Below are positions 7,534 to 16,661 of a stretch of DNA of 30,302 nucleotides, one piece after another. Origin of the DNA: Eutrophocola sp964503965 (GTDB lineage Bacteria > Pseudomonadota > Gammaproteobacteria > Pseudomonadales > Pseudohongiellaceae); assembly GCA_964503965.1 (NCBI GenBank), contig CAZDCK010000032.1:1-30302 (forward strand), written 5' to 3'. How positions within the stretch are numbered: position 1 is the stretch's first letter; each line of letters begins with the position of its first letter. Under the pieces are notes generated by a model. It saw only the letters and a list, made by a program, of their open reading frames with translations. It searched no databases and was not told the origin of the DNA. A program made the translations under genes and the position numbers.

Positions 7534-8169
7534 ATGAAATCAGGCAGGCCGTTTATCATCTATATCCACGGATTTAACAGTGCGCCTGCCTCTGAAAAAG
7601 CCCGTCAGTTTCAAGCCTGGTGTCAGGAAAATCCTCTCCCTGATGGTCTTGCCCAGGTTGCCGTACCAGCCCTGTCCCATGATCCGGCTATGGCTATAGC
7701 ACAGCTCGAATCAATTATTACCGGTAACGGTGAGAACCCTGCACTGCTGGTGGGAAGTTCACTTGGTGGGTACTACGCTACCTGGCTGGCAGAGAAATAC
7801 AATTGCCGGGCGGCACTGGTCAATCCGGCAGTGTCTCCGGTTAAAACCCTGGGCGAGGAGTTTCTGGGACCGCAGAAGAATCTCTACACCGGGGAGGAGT
7901 ACGAATTTACCCGGGAGCATGCCCTGTTTCTGGACACTCTGGATATTGACCCCCTGGTCCGCCCGGAAAATTTTTTACTCCTGGCCCAGACCGACGATGA
8001 AGTGCTTGATTATCGCCTCGCAGTCGACAGGTATGCGGGATCATGCCAGATCATTCAGGAAGGGGGGAGTCACCGGTTCGATGGATTCGAAGACGTGATA
8101 CCAGCCATGATCGAGTTTGCCATTGAGGGCAGGCTCTCACAGAACACGATGGCGGCACTGGCCCGCTAA
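7534..8169 (+). CDS. yqiA: YqiA/YcfP-type alpha/beta-hydrolase esterase
   Basis: A 211-aa small serine esterase of the UPF0227 family; the natural substrate is unknown. The oxyanion-hole motif IYIHGFNSAP opens the protein. The nucleophile elbow is LVGSSLGGYYATWLA with Ser in GSSLGG, the acid is likely the Asp in LLAQTDDEVLDY, and the catalytic His is in EGGSHRFDGFE. E. coli YqiA occupies the same place before parE. The start ATG has no Shine-Dalgarno sequence. A TATAAT at 7522-7527 lies only 6 nt before it, which would give an almost leaderless transcript if used. Otherwise it is read from the upstream operon. Confidence 0.9.
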   Translation: MKSGRPFIIYIHGFNSAPASEKARQFQAWCQENPLPDGLAQVAVPALSHDPAMAIAQLESIITGNGENPALLVGSSLGGYYATWLAEKYNCRAALVNPAVSPVKTLGEEFLGPQKNLYTGEEYEFTREHALFLDTLDIDPLVRPENFLLLAQTDDEVLDYRLAVDRYAGSCQIIQEGGSHRFDGFEDVIPAMIEFAIEGRLSQNTMAALAR

Positions 8170-8203
8170 AGTAACAAAACTACGTTGAGGAACTGCAACA
8201 AGC

Positions 8204-10102
8204 ATGAGTAAAGACTATACCTCTGATTCGATTGAAGTCCTTACAGGGCTGGACCCTGTCAGGCGGCGTCCTGGCATGTATACCGACACCAGCAGGCCAA
8301 ACCACCTTGTACAGGAAGTGGTGGATAACAGTGTCGATGAAGCGCTTGCCGGTCATGCCAGTACCATCAAAGTTATCCTTAACAAGGACAGTAGTATTGA
8401 AGTGTCTGATGATGGACGGGGTATGCCAGTGGATATTCATCCAGAGGAGAAAGTGCCCGGGGTGGAGTTAATACTGTCCCGACTGCATGCCGGGGGTAAA
8501 TTCAGCAGTGATAACTACAAGTTTTCCGGCGGTCTGCACGGGGTAGGTGTCTCGGTTGTGAATGCCCTTTCCCGTGATCTGGAAGTACTGGTGAAAAGAG
8601 CCGGCAAGCTGCATCGGATCACTTTTGCAGACGGTGAGAAAAAGACGGATCTGGAAGTCATTGATACGGTAGGTCAGCGTAACACGGGCACAACCGTCAA
8701 ATTCTATCCCGATACCAAATATTTTGATTCGCCAAATGTCTCCATCCCCCGTCTGATTCATGTACTACGGGCCAAGGCTGTGCTTTGTCCCGGCCTGCAT
8801 ATGATTTTCGAAGACAGAACGGTCAGCGAGGACAAGGCCCGGAGTCAGGAGTGGTGCTTTGAAGATGGCCTGACTGATTACCTGCTTCAGGCCACCGAAG
8901 GATACGAACATATCCCTGCCAACCCTTTTACGGGCTCCATGTCTGGAAACGAGGAGGCTGTTGACTGGGCTGTCATGTGGCTACCTGAAGGAGGGGAGGT
9001 GATCACAGAAAGTTATGTGAATCTTATTCCCACCATGCAGGGCGGAACCCATGTTAATGGCTTCAGAACGGGTATGCTTGAAGCTATTCGTGAATTTTGT
9101 GAATTCCGGAATCTCCTGCCAAGGGGCGTGAAACTCAGTGCTGATGATATATGGGAGCGCTGTGCCTATATCCTGTCTTCCAAAATGATTGATCCACAGT
9201 TTGCCGGGCAGACAAAAGAGAAACTCTCTTCCCGTCAAAGTGCAGCATTCATCAGTGGTGTGGTCAAGGATGCCTTTGGTCTGTGGTTGAACCAGCACAC
9301 TGATGATGCTCTCCAGATTGCCGAAATGTGCATCAACAACGCCCAGAGTCGGATGCGGGCCGGAAAGAAAGTGGCCCGGAAAAAAATCACTTCGGGACCG
9401 GCGCTGCCGGGCAAGCTGGCCGACTGTACAGTCCAGGATGTTGAACAGGGTGAACTGTTTCTGGTGGAGGGAGACTCAGCAGGTGGCTCGGCAAAACAGG
9501 CGCGGGACAGGGAGACCCAGGCGGTGATGCCTCTGCGCGGGAAAATTCTCAATACCTGGGAAGTGGACTCAGGGGAAATCCTGGCCTCCCAGGAAGTCCA
9601 TGATATTGCGATTGCCATTGGTGTTGACCCTGCCTCCTCTGATCTCTCAGGACTGCGTTATGGAAAAATTTGTATCCTGGCCGATGCAGACTCTGACGGA
9701 TTGCATATCGCGACATTGCTCAGTGCGCTGTTTGTGAAACATTTTTCCGCGGTTGTGGATGCGGGCCATATCTACGTAGCAATGCCTCCCCTTTACCGGA
9801 TTGATGTGGGTAAGGATGTTTATTATGCGCTGGATGAAGATGAGAAAAACGGTGTGCTTGATCGAATAGCCGCCGAGAAGAAAAAGGGTAAACCGAATGT
9901 TCAGCGCTTCAAGGGATTGGGTGAAATGAATCCTATGCAGCTTCGCGAAACAACCATGAGCAGGGATACCAGGCGACTGGTTCAGCTTACGGTGGACCAG
10001 GCGACAAAGACCCAGGAACTCATGGACATGCTGCTGGCCAAGAAGCGTTCCTCGGACCGCAAGAGCTGGCTTGAAAAATACGGGAACCTGGCCGAGATCT
10101 GA
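8204..10102 (+). CDS. parE: DNA topoisomerase IV subunit B
   Basis: A 632-aa ATPase subunit of topoisomerase IV, which decatenates daughter chromosomes as a ParC2ParE2 heterotetramer. The GHKL ATPase domain shows EVVDNSVDEALAGHA, VSDDGRGMPVD and GGLHGVGVSVVNALS. The TOPRIM domain shows ELFLVEGDSAGGSAKQARDR, with the PLRGKILN block downstream, and LADADSDGLHIATLL carrying the acidic metal triad. QRFKGLGEMNPMQL is the conserved C-terminal core. ADSDG rather than DVDG, and the length without the long gyrase insertion, place it with ParE rather than GyrB. It starts at ATG 8204, with GAGGA about 12 nt upstream, and is followed by parC after 72 nt. Confidence 0.97.
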   Translation: MSKDYTSDSIEVLTGLDPVRRRPGMYTDTSRPNHLVQEVVDNSVDEALAGHASTIKVILNKDSSIEVSDDGRGMPVDIHPEEKVPGVELILSRLHAGGKFSSDNYKFSGGLHGVGVSVVNALSRDLEVLVKRAGKLHRITFADGEKKTDLEVIDTVGQRNTGTTVKFYPDTKYFDSPNVSIPRLIHVLRAKAVLCPGLHMIFEDRTVSEDKARSQEWCFEDGLTDYLLQATEGYEHIPANPFTGSMSGNEEAVDWAVMWLPEGGEVITESYVNLIPTMQGGTHVNGFRTGMLEAIREFCEFRNLLPRGVKLSADDIWERCAYILSSKMIDPQFAGQTKEKLSSRQSAAFISGVVKDAFGLWLNQHTDDALQIAEMCINNAQSRMRAGKKVARKKITSGPALPGKLADCTVQDVEQGELFLVEGDSAGGSAKQARDRETQAVMPLRGKILNTWEVDSGEILASQEVHDIAIAIGVDPASSDLSGLRYGKICILADADSDGLHIATLLSALFVKHFSAVVDAGHIYVAMPPLYRIDVGKDVYYALDEDEKNGVLDRIAAEKKKGKPNVQRFKGLGEMNPMQLRETTMSRDTRRLVQLTVDQATKTQELMDMLLAKKRSSDRKSWLEKYGNLAEI

Positions 10103-10174
10103 AGACGGGAACCAGGGACCACGACTTATCCTTATTGAATTATTGCAGTAAAAAGAGAAATTACCGGAAAGCAT

Positions 10175-12430
10175 ATGAGTGACCAAATCACCTTGAATGA
10201 AGACGGCTTTGAACAAATGGCCTTGCGGAAATTCGTGGAACAGTCCTATCTGAACTATTCCATGTATGTCATTAATGACAGGGCATTACCGCATATTGGT
10301 GATGGCCTTAAACCGGTTCAGCGCCGGATTGTTTATGCCATGTCAGAGCTGGGCCTGAAGGCTTCCTCAAAGTACAAGAAATCCGCGCGTACCATCGGCG
10401 ACGTCATTGGTAAATATCACCCGCATGGAGATTCAGCGTGTTACGAAGCCATGGTTCTCATGGCCCAGCCATTTTCCTACCGCTACCCGATTATTGATGG
10501 CCAGGGCAACTGGGGTTCTCCGGATGATCCCAAGTCATTTGCCGCGATGCGTTATACCGAATCCAAGATGCGGGAGTATGCCGATATTCTGCTTTCAGAA
10601 CTCGGGCAGGATACCGTTGACTGGAAACTGAATTTTGATGGCGAACTGAAAGAGCCTGAAATCCTGCCGGCACGACTTCCCAATGTTTTGCTCAATGGGG
10701 GAAGTGGTATTGCCGTGGGAATGGCCACCGATATTCCCCCGCATAACCTGCGAGAAGTGGCGGATGCCTGCATCCATCTGCTCGATAATCCCAAATCCAC
10801 GGTTGATGACCTGATGTCATTTGTACAGGGGCCGGATTTCCCGACCAGTGCAGAAATTATTACCCCCAGGGAAGAAATCAGGGAGATTTACGAAGCCGGT
10901 CGCGGGCAGATAAAAAGCCGTGCCGTTTATGTAAAAGAAAGCGGGGATATCGTCATTACGGCCTTGCCCTACCAGGTCTCCGGAACAAAAATCCTGGAAC
11001 AGATCGCTGCCCAGATGCAGAAGAAAAAGCTGCCAATGATCGTCGATCTGCGTGATGAATCAGATCATGAAAATCCGACACGCATTGTGATCGTCCCGCG
11101 TTCGAACCGTGTGGATGTGGACGCCGTGATGGCCCATCTTTTCTCAACCACTGATCTGGAAAAGAGCTATCGAATCAACTTCAACATGATAGGCATCAAT
11201 GGTCGTCCTCAGGTAAAAAGCCTGCAGATGCTGCTCAAGGAGTGGCTCGAATTCAGGACGACTACTGTGACCCGCAGGCTTAACTATCGCCTGGAGAAGA
11301 TAAAGGATCGGTTGCATATTCTCGATGCCCTGTTAATTGCTTTTCTGAATATCGACGAAGTCATAGAGATCATCCGCACTGAAGACAAGCCCAAGGAAGT
11401 GTTGATGAAACGCTTCACCCTGACTGACAGGCAGGCGGAAGCCATTCTCGAATTGAAACTGCGGAACCTGGCCAAGCTGGAAGAGATGAAAATAAGAGCT
11501 GAGCAGGAAGAGCTGTCAGAAGAGCGCAAGTCACTGGAAAAAGTCCTGGGCTCGAAAGCGCGCCTTAAAACCCTCATCAAGAAAGAGATACAGGAGGATG
11601 CGGAAACCTATGGTGATGCCCGCAGGTCTGAACTGGTCGTGCGTGAAGAAGCACAGGCTTTCCGGGAGGAAGAGCTGATATCCACTGAGCCTGTAACGGT
11701 GATTATGTCGGAAGGTGGCTGGATAAGGGCGGCCAAGGGGCATGAAGTTGATCCTGAAACCCTGGCTTACAAGTCTGGGGACAAGCTTAAACTGTTCGAC
11801 AGGGGCAAGAGCAATCAGAATGCCATATTCCTGGATTCAACAGGCAGGGCCTATACATTACCTGCGCATTCACTGCCTTCGGCCCGCGGTATGGGTGAGC
11901 CGTTATCTGGTCGGGTCAAGCCGCCATCGGGAGCAACCTTCGAAGGACTCGTCATAGGTGATCCCGGAAATATGTGTCTTATTGCCTCCGATGCCGGCTA
12001 TGGATTTGTTACAAGGCTTGAAAACCTGGTCAGCAAAAACAAGTCCGGCAAAGCTGTACTCTCCCTACCGAAAGGAGCCAAAGTGCTTTCGCCGGTTCCG
12101 GTCAATGACATCGATAACTGCGAAGTGGTGGGTATCAGCAATGAAGGACGTATGCTGATGTTTAAGCTGTCCCAGCTACCGGAACTGGCCAAGGGTAAAG
12201 GTAACAAGATCATTAATATTCCTTCTGCCCGGGTGAAGGACAGGGTTGAGTTTGTAGTGGCTATTGCCGTGCTCAGGGAAGGACAGGTCCTGACCATTCA
12301 TTCAGGAAAACGTTACCTGAATCTTCCCATGAGTGACCTTGAGCATTATCGGGGTGAAAGGGGACGACGAGGTAATAAACTGCCGCGTGGGTTCCAGAAA
12401 GTGGATCGCGTCGAAGTCAACGACAAATGA
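10175..12430 (+). CDS. parC: DNA topoisomerase IV subunit A
   Basis: A 751-aa breakage-reunion subunit of topoisomerase IV. The winged-helix region carries the catalytic Tyr in AAMRYTESKM. The quinolone-determining stretch reads HPHGDSACYEAM, keeping the Ser and Glu (E. coli S80/E84) whose replacement gives quinolone resistance, so this copy looks wild type. A coiled-coil and tower region (about 370-500) is followed by the C-terminal beta-pinwheel domain. Length matches E. coli ParC (752), whereas GyrA is longer and has the GyrA-box, which is not seen. It follows parE on the same strand and is probably co-transcribed. Confidence 0.97.
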   Translation: MSDQITLNEDGFEQMALRKFVEQSYLNYSMYVINDRALPHIGDGLKPVQRRIVYAMSELGLKASSKYKKSARTIGDVIGKYHPHGDSACYEAMVLMAQPFSYRYPIIDGQGNWGSPDDPKSFAAMRYTESKMREYADILLSELGQDTVDWKLNFDGELKEPEILPARLPNVLLNGGSGIAVGMATDIPPHNLREVADACIHLLDNPKSTVDDLMSFVQGPDFPTSAEIITPREEIREIYEAGRGQIKSRAVYVKESGDIVITALPYQVSGTKILEQIAAQMQKKKLPMIVDLRDESDHENPTRIVIVPRSNRVDVDAVMAHLFSTTDLEKSYRINFNMIGINGRPQVKSLQMLLKEWLEFRTTTVTRRLNYRLEKIKDRLHILDALLIAFLNIDEVIEIIRTEDKPKEVLMKRFTLTDRQAEAILELKLRNLAKLEEMKIRAEQEELSEERKSLEKVLGSKARLKTLIKKEIQEDAETYGDARRSELVVREEAQAFREEELISTEPVTVIMSEGGWIRAAKGHEVDPETLAYKSGDKLKLFDRGKSNQNAIFLDSTGRAYTLPAHSLPSARGMGEPLSGRVKPPSGATFEGLVIGDPGNMCLIASDAGYGFVTRLENLVSKNKSGKAVLSLPKGAKVLSPVPVNDIDNCEVVGISNEGRMLMFKLSQLPELAKGKGNKIINIPSARVKDRVEFVVAIAVLREGQVLTIHSGKRYLNLPMSDLEHYRGERGRRGNKLPRGFQKVDRVEVNDK

Positions 12431-12437
12431 TGTTAAC

Positions 12438-12466
12438 GGGGGATTTGGCGAAATTTCCCTGTTTTC
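12438..12466 (+). terminator. Possible terminator after parC
   Basis: GGGGATTT pairs with AAATTTCCC around a GGCG loop (with one bulge and one G-T pair), followed by GTTTTC. It lies 8 nt after the parC stop and before the histidine kinase gene. The imperfect stem and short T-run make it a modest candidate. Confidence 0.35.
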
Positions 12467-12523
12467 AGTATCCTTGCCAATCCATTCAGGAAAATAGCCA
12501 GATGGTTGTTTGAGCAGGATCTC

Positions 12524-14131
12524 ATGTCCGACGTTGATACATCTCCGGAAAACCCGGAATCAGGTTCCGAAGGCAGGACGGCGCTTGCCTCTGATTCATC
12601 CGCCATGGTCTCTCCCCAATCCTCGGGGGAACTGGCATCCACTTCAATTCTTGATCTGAATCGGCTTAATGGCATGCTCTCCCGACTGGCCGGTAAAGAA
12701 TTTCGCATAGTGGTCTATACCGGTGACTCAGTCAGGCATATGGATGACAGGGTGCTGGATGCCATGGCCGAATGTTATGCCGATCTGGCGCGCGAAAAAT
12801 GGAATGAGAAGTGGACTGCTGAAACCGCGCGGGAAACATTAAAAAATGCTTTTGGTTCCCATGCGGAACGTACAGATATCGTCAGCCTGGTGTTCAAGGG
12901 TGACCAGATTATCGGGCTGTGCTGGGCTTTTCTGTTCTCTCCCAAAAATCCCGGTGATCTCGCTGCCAATTTTGCTTCGGCGAAGTTGAATAATGCTGAT
13001 AACCAACAGGCTACCCGTGAGTGGCTGGAACAGGTTGGTGGAGAAGAAAATCTTGTCACCATTCGTGAACTGGGTGTGCTTGGCCAGTACAGAAAGATTC
13101 GGCCACAGTTGCTGTGTGCCCCGGTTTTCTCCAGCGCCCTGGAATTTGGGAGCCAATATATCTTTCTGAGAACACCGGTAAACAGTGAAGCACTTAAACA
13201 AAGCCAGGGTATTGGTTTTGTACCAGTACATTATTATGTGGTTAATCAGATGTTACTCATGCTGGGCAGTCTTGAGCAGACGTTGAAAGAGTATGAGTTT
13301 CGCATACTGGAATTTTTCGCGGACCAGCTATCCACGATTCTTGACCAGGGCAGGGACTTTGATGCTGTAATCCAGCAAACGGAAATGGATTATTCAGAAC
13401 GCATGCGGGTCATGGAAAGTCTCAGCGCCAATATAGCCCATGAAATGCGTACTCCCCTGGCTGGTGTCAGGGCCAGTATGAATGGACTGGAGAATTATCT
13501 GCCTGTATTGCTCGATGTATACAGGAAGCAGGCAAGCACAAACCCTGAAGGAACGCCAGCTATCAGAGGAGATCATCTTGGCGCACTGGGTAAAACACCG
13601 GAGCGAATTACCCTTATGATTGATCAGGCGAACAGTGTAATAGATATGCTGTTGATGAACCTGAGAGACAATACCGTGGACAAGAGTCAGTTCCGCAATC
13701 TGTCGGCAGCTGACTGTGTGAAACAGGCCATGGAACGCTATCCATTCAAGCGGGGGGAGGAGGAAAAGATTTCCCTGGCACTGTCAAAGGACTTTTATTT
13801 TCGTGGACTGGACAGCCTCTTTGTCTATGTCATATTCAATCTTATGAAGAATGCCCTTTACTCAATTCATTCCGCGCTTAAGGGGGAGGTGAGTATAACC
13901 CTGAAACCAGGCAAGGGGTTCAACACCCTTGTTTTTCGTGATACAGGTGAGGGGATGAGTCCATCGGTGGCTGAACGTATCTTCGATGGCTTCTATTCAA
14001 CGAGGGAAGAAGGTACAGGTATAGGCCTGGCTTTCTGCAAGCGGGCAATTCATAGTTTTGACGGGGAAATCACCTGTCGCACTGAATCAGGCGAATTCGC
14101 CGAATTCATCATTACATTGCCTGCTACCTGA
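12524..14131 (+). CDS. Sensor histidine kinase with an N-terminal GNAT-like domain
   Basis: A 535-aa soluble kinase with no membrane segment. Residues 1-45 are a Ser/Glu-rich tail. Residues 58-240 look like a GNAT fold: a strand pair with turn (IVSLVFKGDQIIGLCWAFLF, 119-138), RELGVLGQYR (181-190) and a strand-loop-helix ending NSEALKQSQGIGFVPV. The acetyl-CoA loop (QxxGxG/A) is not kept, so acetylation is doubtful. A coiled linker (245-297) leads to the dimerisation helix with phospho-acceptor H306 (ANIAHEMRTPLAG), the N box (N443 in NLMKNALYS), DTGEGM (473-478) and GTGIGLAF (497-504). The H-box region resembles CqsS/LqsS-type soluble-core kinases. The start is ATG 12524 with AGGA 6 nt upstream; a TTG 18 nt earlier is less likely. 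It converges on a response-regulator gene 17 nt away, the probable partner. Confidence 0.85.
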   Translation: MSDVDTSPENPESGSEGRTALASDSSAMVSPQSSGELASTSILDLNRLNGMLSRLAGKEFRIVVYTGDSVRHMDDRVLDAMAECYADLAREKWNEKWTAETARETLKNAFGSHAERTDIVSLVFKGDQIIGLCWAFLFSPKNPGDLAANFASAKLNNADNQQATREWLEQVGGEENLVTIRELGVLGQYRKIRPQLLCAPVFSSALEFGSQYIFLRTPVNSEALKQSQGIGFVPVHYYVVNQMLLMLGSLEQTLKEYEFRILEFFADQLSTILDQGRDFDAVIQQTEMDYSERMRVMESLSANIAHEMRTPLAGVRASMNGLENYLPVLLDVYRKQASTNPEGTPAIRGDHLGALGKTPERITLMIDQANSVIDMLLMNLRDNTVDKSQFRNLSAADCVKQAMERYPFKRGEEEKISLALSKDFYFRGLDSLFVYVIFNLMKNALYSIHSALKGEVSITLKPGKGFNTLVFRDTGEGMSPSVAERIFDGFYSTREEGTGIGLAFCKRAIHSFDGEITCRTESGEFAEFIITLPAT

Positions 14132-14148
14132 CTGTCACTGTGAATTTA

Positions 14149-15201
14149 TCAGTGCAGGATTTCCCGATCCAGGGCAGTGCCCTGCAGAAAATCCCCATAG
14201 GGTATAATTTGGCTGCTGTATCTCATGGGAAGATCATTACCTGACAAAAGGCTTGTAAAGTAGTTCTTGTGGGATGTTAATTTTGTAGCGGGATGATAGT
14301 GATCTGACCACTGGGCAATATGCGGATGATCCCTGTGCAGGGCATCATCCTGGCTATCAAAAGCGGGGATCAGTTCCCTGTTATGGATTCTGCTGATCAA
14401 TGTTTCAGAAGCCCGCATGGCGATCAGTTGCTCGCAATGATCCTCCATGGCCGTGTCATCAAAAATCAGCAGGCTATGCCGATTACCTGCTGAATCGACA
14501 AGCATGTAGCCTGAGTGAGGCGAATCAATCATGTAGTATTCAACAGCGCCAGTGCTTTCGCGTACCTGCTCTAAGTATTCCTGGAAATTGGCGTCGGTAA
14601 GATAGCTGTCATGATTGCTGGCAATAATTGGATCTGTCACCAGTTTGAAACTGCTGCGAAAATACTGTTGCTGAAAAGATGATATGGCGGAGTTGAGGAT
14701 GTTTCGAAGTGCCGGGTCATGTTTATCAATGAACTGGTCGATCAGCTGCCTGTTGAATGCCTTGACCGCCAGTTCGGTATCGGCCTGACCGGTAAGCAGG
14801 ATCTTCTTGATAAAAGGGTTTTTCAGCTCCATCAGGAAATCCAGGCCGTTCATCTCAGGCATTGAGTAATCAACTACTACTGTAGAGCTAGTCTGGAACC
14901 GGTTGCCATTGAATATTTCTTCATGCAGTTTTCCGATATCTACATGAGACAGTGAATCAGAATCCAGCGGACCGGTTTTATAGTGGTTATAGCACCGCTC
15001 GAGGATTTGTACATGTCGATGGGAGGTATTGACATAAGCGAGCGCATCCGTGGCTGACTGGAACAGTCGGCAGCTCAGGTTCTTGTCGAGCATGAGGTTG
15101 ATGCCATCAAGAAAGTCAGGGTCATCATCCACCAGTACTACCTGGGTGGGAAAGTAAAAAGGGTGGCCAACGTTTATCTGATTATCCATTACCTGTTCCA
15201 T
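14149..15201 (-). CDS. Response regulator with an interrupted receiver domain and unknown output
   Basis: A 350-aa protein. The receiver begins VVLVDDDPDFLDG (acidic D25-D27). After about residue 57, roughly 50 extra residues intervene before the phospho-acceptor strand VVVDYSMPEMNGL (D111). The Thr (LLTG, T137) and Lys (K160) positions follow. Residues 175-350 contain EYYMIDSPHSGYMLVDSAGN and LLIFDD, with no helix-turn-helix, GGDEF, EAL or kinase motif, so DNA binding is not indicated. The shape recalls regulators paired with CqsS/LqsS-type kinases, and the convergent kinase next door is the obvious partner. Two starts are possible: ATG 15201 without a visible ribosome site, or ATG 15189 with GGAACAGG before it. 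The second would remove four residues. Confidence 0.8.
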   Translation of the reverse strand: MEQVMDNQINVGHPFYFPTQVVLVDDDPDFLDGINLMLDKNLSCRLFQSATDALAYVNTSHRHVQILERCYNHYKTGPLDSDSLSHVDIGKLHEEIFNGNRFQTSSTVVVDYSMPEMNGLDFLMELKNPFIKKILLTGQADTELAVKAFNRQLIDQFIDKHDPALRNILNSAISSFQQQYFRSSFKLVTDPIIASNHDSYLTDANFQEYLEQVRESTGAVEYYMIDSPHSGYMLVDSAGNRHSLLIFDDTAMEDHCEQLIAMRASETLISRIHNRELIPAFDSQDDALHRDHPHIAQWSDHYHPATKLTSHKNYFTSLLSGNDLPMRYSSQIIPYGDFLQGTALDREILH

Positions 15202-15259
15202 GTATTGAAGCTATCCAATGCCGCGTGTGTTCCCTGGACTTTCCCGATTGAAGCATAAC

Positions 15260-16648
15260 CTAGTCATCAACACAGTGATCATTATCAAGAACATGATCCC
15301 GCTGCCTGATTATTAACGGCATGGATTCAGCGAATCCACTGTTCAGAATATAGGCCATGAATGAGACATTGTCTGCAGGCATGCTGACCTGGTTCTGGCG
15401 TGCTGTTTCGAAAGATTCGAATTGCCGTGCACTCGAATAGGCCGATTCACTGATTACAAGTTCATGAGGAGCTGACTGCTTGCTCAGAAAATAGGTGATA
15501 TCTACAGTTTTTCCCATCGTGCGTAACCCATCCCGTTCTTCTTTGCCCTGAATATCAGGCGCGAGGAAAACATCACCACTATGAATGGCCATCCGGAATT
15601 CAAGCAGCTGTTCTCCGTTTTTACGGTGTCGCTTGTTGACCTTGTCCATGATCGACTGGAAAAGACCGGCACATTGCAGGGCATGAATACTGTGCTTCCC
15701 GCCACAGGTTCCAGCGTCAAAACTCACCATGATTGATTCGCCACTGTCCCGTTGCAGCACGCCACCATAAAGGCGGACAGCCTGCTTTAGATAGAACTTG
15801 TATTCCTGAAGAAGGTCTGCAAGCGTGCCGGGGTGAAGGAGTTCGATAGCGGTGTGTACATTGACCACTTTGATAACCAGGATACTGGCAGCAATCCTGG
15901 ATGGCTCCATCCGGTTGTCGCTTTCCCACACACCGGTTTCCAGAAGCCGGGATTCCATTTCCCGGAATTGAATCAGTAAACGGCCTACGGCTGATTCCAG
16001 ATCGTCTGTCTCATCGATTCCACGGGGATGATCTTCCGGATCCTCGTCAGTCTGTTCATTGATGATTGCCGTTAGTGATTTCAATGGCCTGGTAATTTTA
16101 CTGGCCAGCAGATAGGCAAGAGCAATGACAAGTACCAGGGACAATACCAGGACTGTGAGGAACAGGTTTCTCAGCCTTGCCTGCAGTGGTCTGGTCAGGT
16201 CAGGATTGATATGGAGATTCACGCTGCCCGCCATGGCTTCCTGCACCATGATAGGTGTTGAATACAGGTTGGTTCCATTGGAGGGGTTGTCTGCCGGGCC
16301 GGCACTGGCCAGTATGTTGTCATCCACATCATGAATGCTGACAGACAGAATGGATTCATTCCTGACCAGCTGGGCCAGTTCAACATTCAGACCCAGACGA
16401 TCATTGACGAGTACCAGTTCACGGACAGAAGCAGCAGTTTGTTCAGCCAGGGAACGGCCGAGGATGTCATGGTGTTCCAGTGTCGAGCGTTGCAGGACGC
16501 TTTGGAAAAGCAGCCAGTAGGTGAGGGCCACAGCGCAAAGAAGTATGGCAAAAACCAATGCCAGTTTATGCCTGAACTGCAGCACAATCCCGGAATGATC
16601 CGCAGAACTCTCCTGCAGGTTGTTTGAGTAGTTCTCGTTGTCGGGCAA
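15260..16648 (-). CDS. HAMP membrane protein with a degenerate class III cyclase-like domain
   Basis: A 462-aa inner-membrane signalling protein. TM1 spans about 29-49, a periplasmic sensor region 50-160 and TM2 162-182. HAMP follows (SKITRPLKSLTAIINEQ), then a cyclase-like domain (about 250-425). The cyclase fold is suggested by GGVLQRDSGESIMVSF and FRMAIHSGDVFLA...TMGKTVDITYFLS. Both metal-binding Asp positions are lost (K260 and E304), and the N-x-x-x-R pair needed for catalysis is D383/F387, so it should not make cAMP. It may bind a nucleotide or act by protein contact. The start is an unsupported TTG only about 7 nt after the predicted transcription start; a GTG at 16585 is an alternative. 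It lies between fimX and the response regulator on the same strand. Confidence 0.75.
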   Translation of the reverse strand: MPDNENYSNNLQESSADHSGIVLQFRHKLALVFAILLCAVALTYWLLFQSVLQRSTLEHHDILGRSLAEQTAASVRELVLVNDRLGLNVELAQLVRNESILSVSIHDVDDNILASAGPADNPSNGTNLYSTPIMVQEAMAGSVNLHINPDLTRPLQARLRNLFLTVLVLSLVLVIALAYLLASKITRPLKSLTAIINEQTDEDPEDHPRGIDETDDLESAVGRLLIQFREMESRLLETGVWESDNRMEPSRIAASILVIKVVNVHTAIELLHPGTLADLLQEYKFYLKQAVRLYGGVLQRDSGESIMVSFDAGTCGGKHSIHALQCAGLFQSIMDKVNKRHRKNGEQLLEFRMAIHSGDVFLAPDIQGKEERDGLRTMGKTVDITYFLSKQSAPHELVISESAYSSARQFESFETARQNQVSMPADNVSFMAYILNSGFAESMPLIIRQRDHVLDNDHCVDD

Positions 16649-16661
16649 AGCTGGACACTCA

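Noticed and set aside
10175..12430. Quinolone-resistance substitutions in parC
   Set aside because: The key Ser and Glu of HPHGDSACYEAM are both unchanged.
8204..12430. gyrB/gyrA instead of parE/parC
   Set aside because: ADSDG in the TOPRIM domain, subunit lengths and the yqiA neighbour all fit topoisomerase IV, and the GyrA-box is absent.
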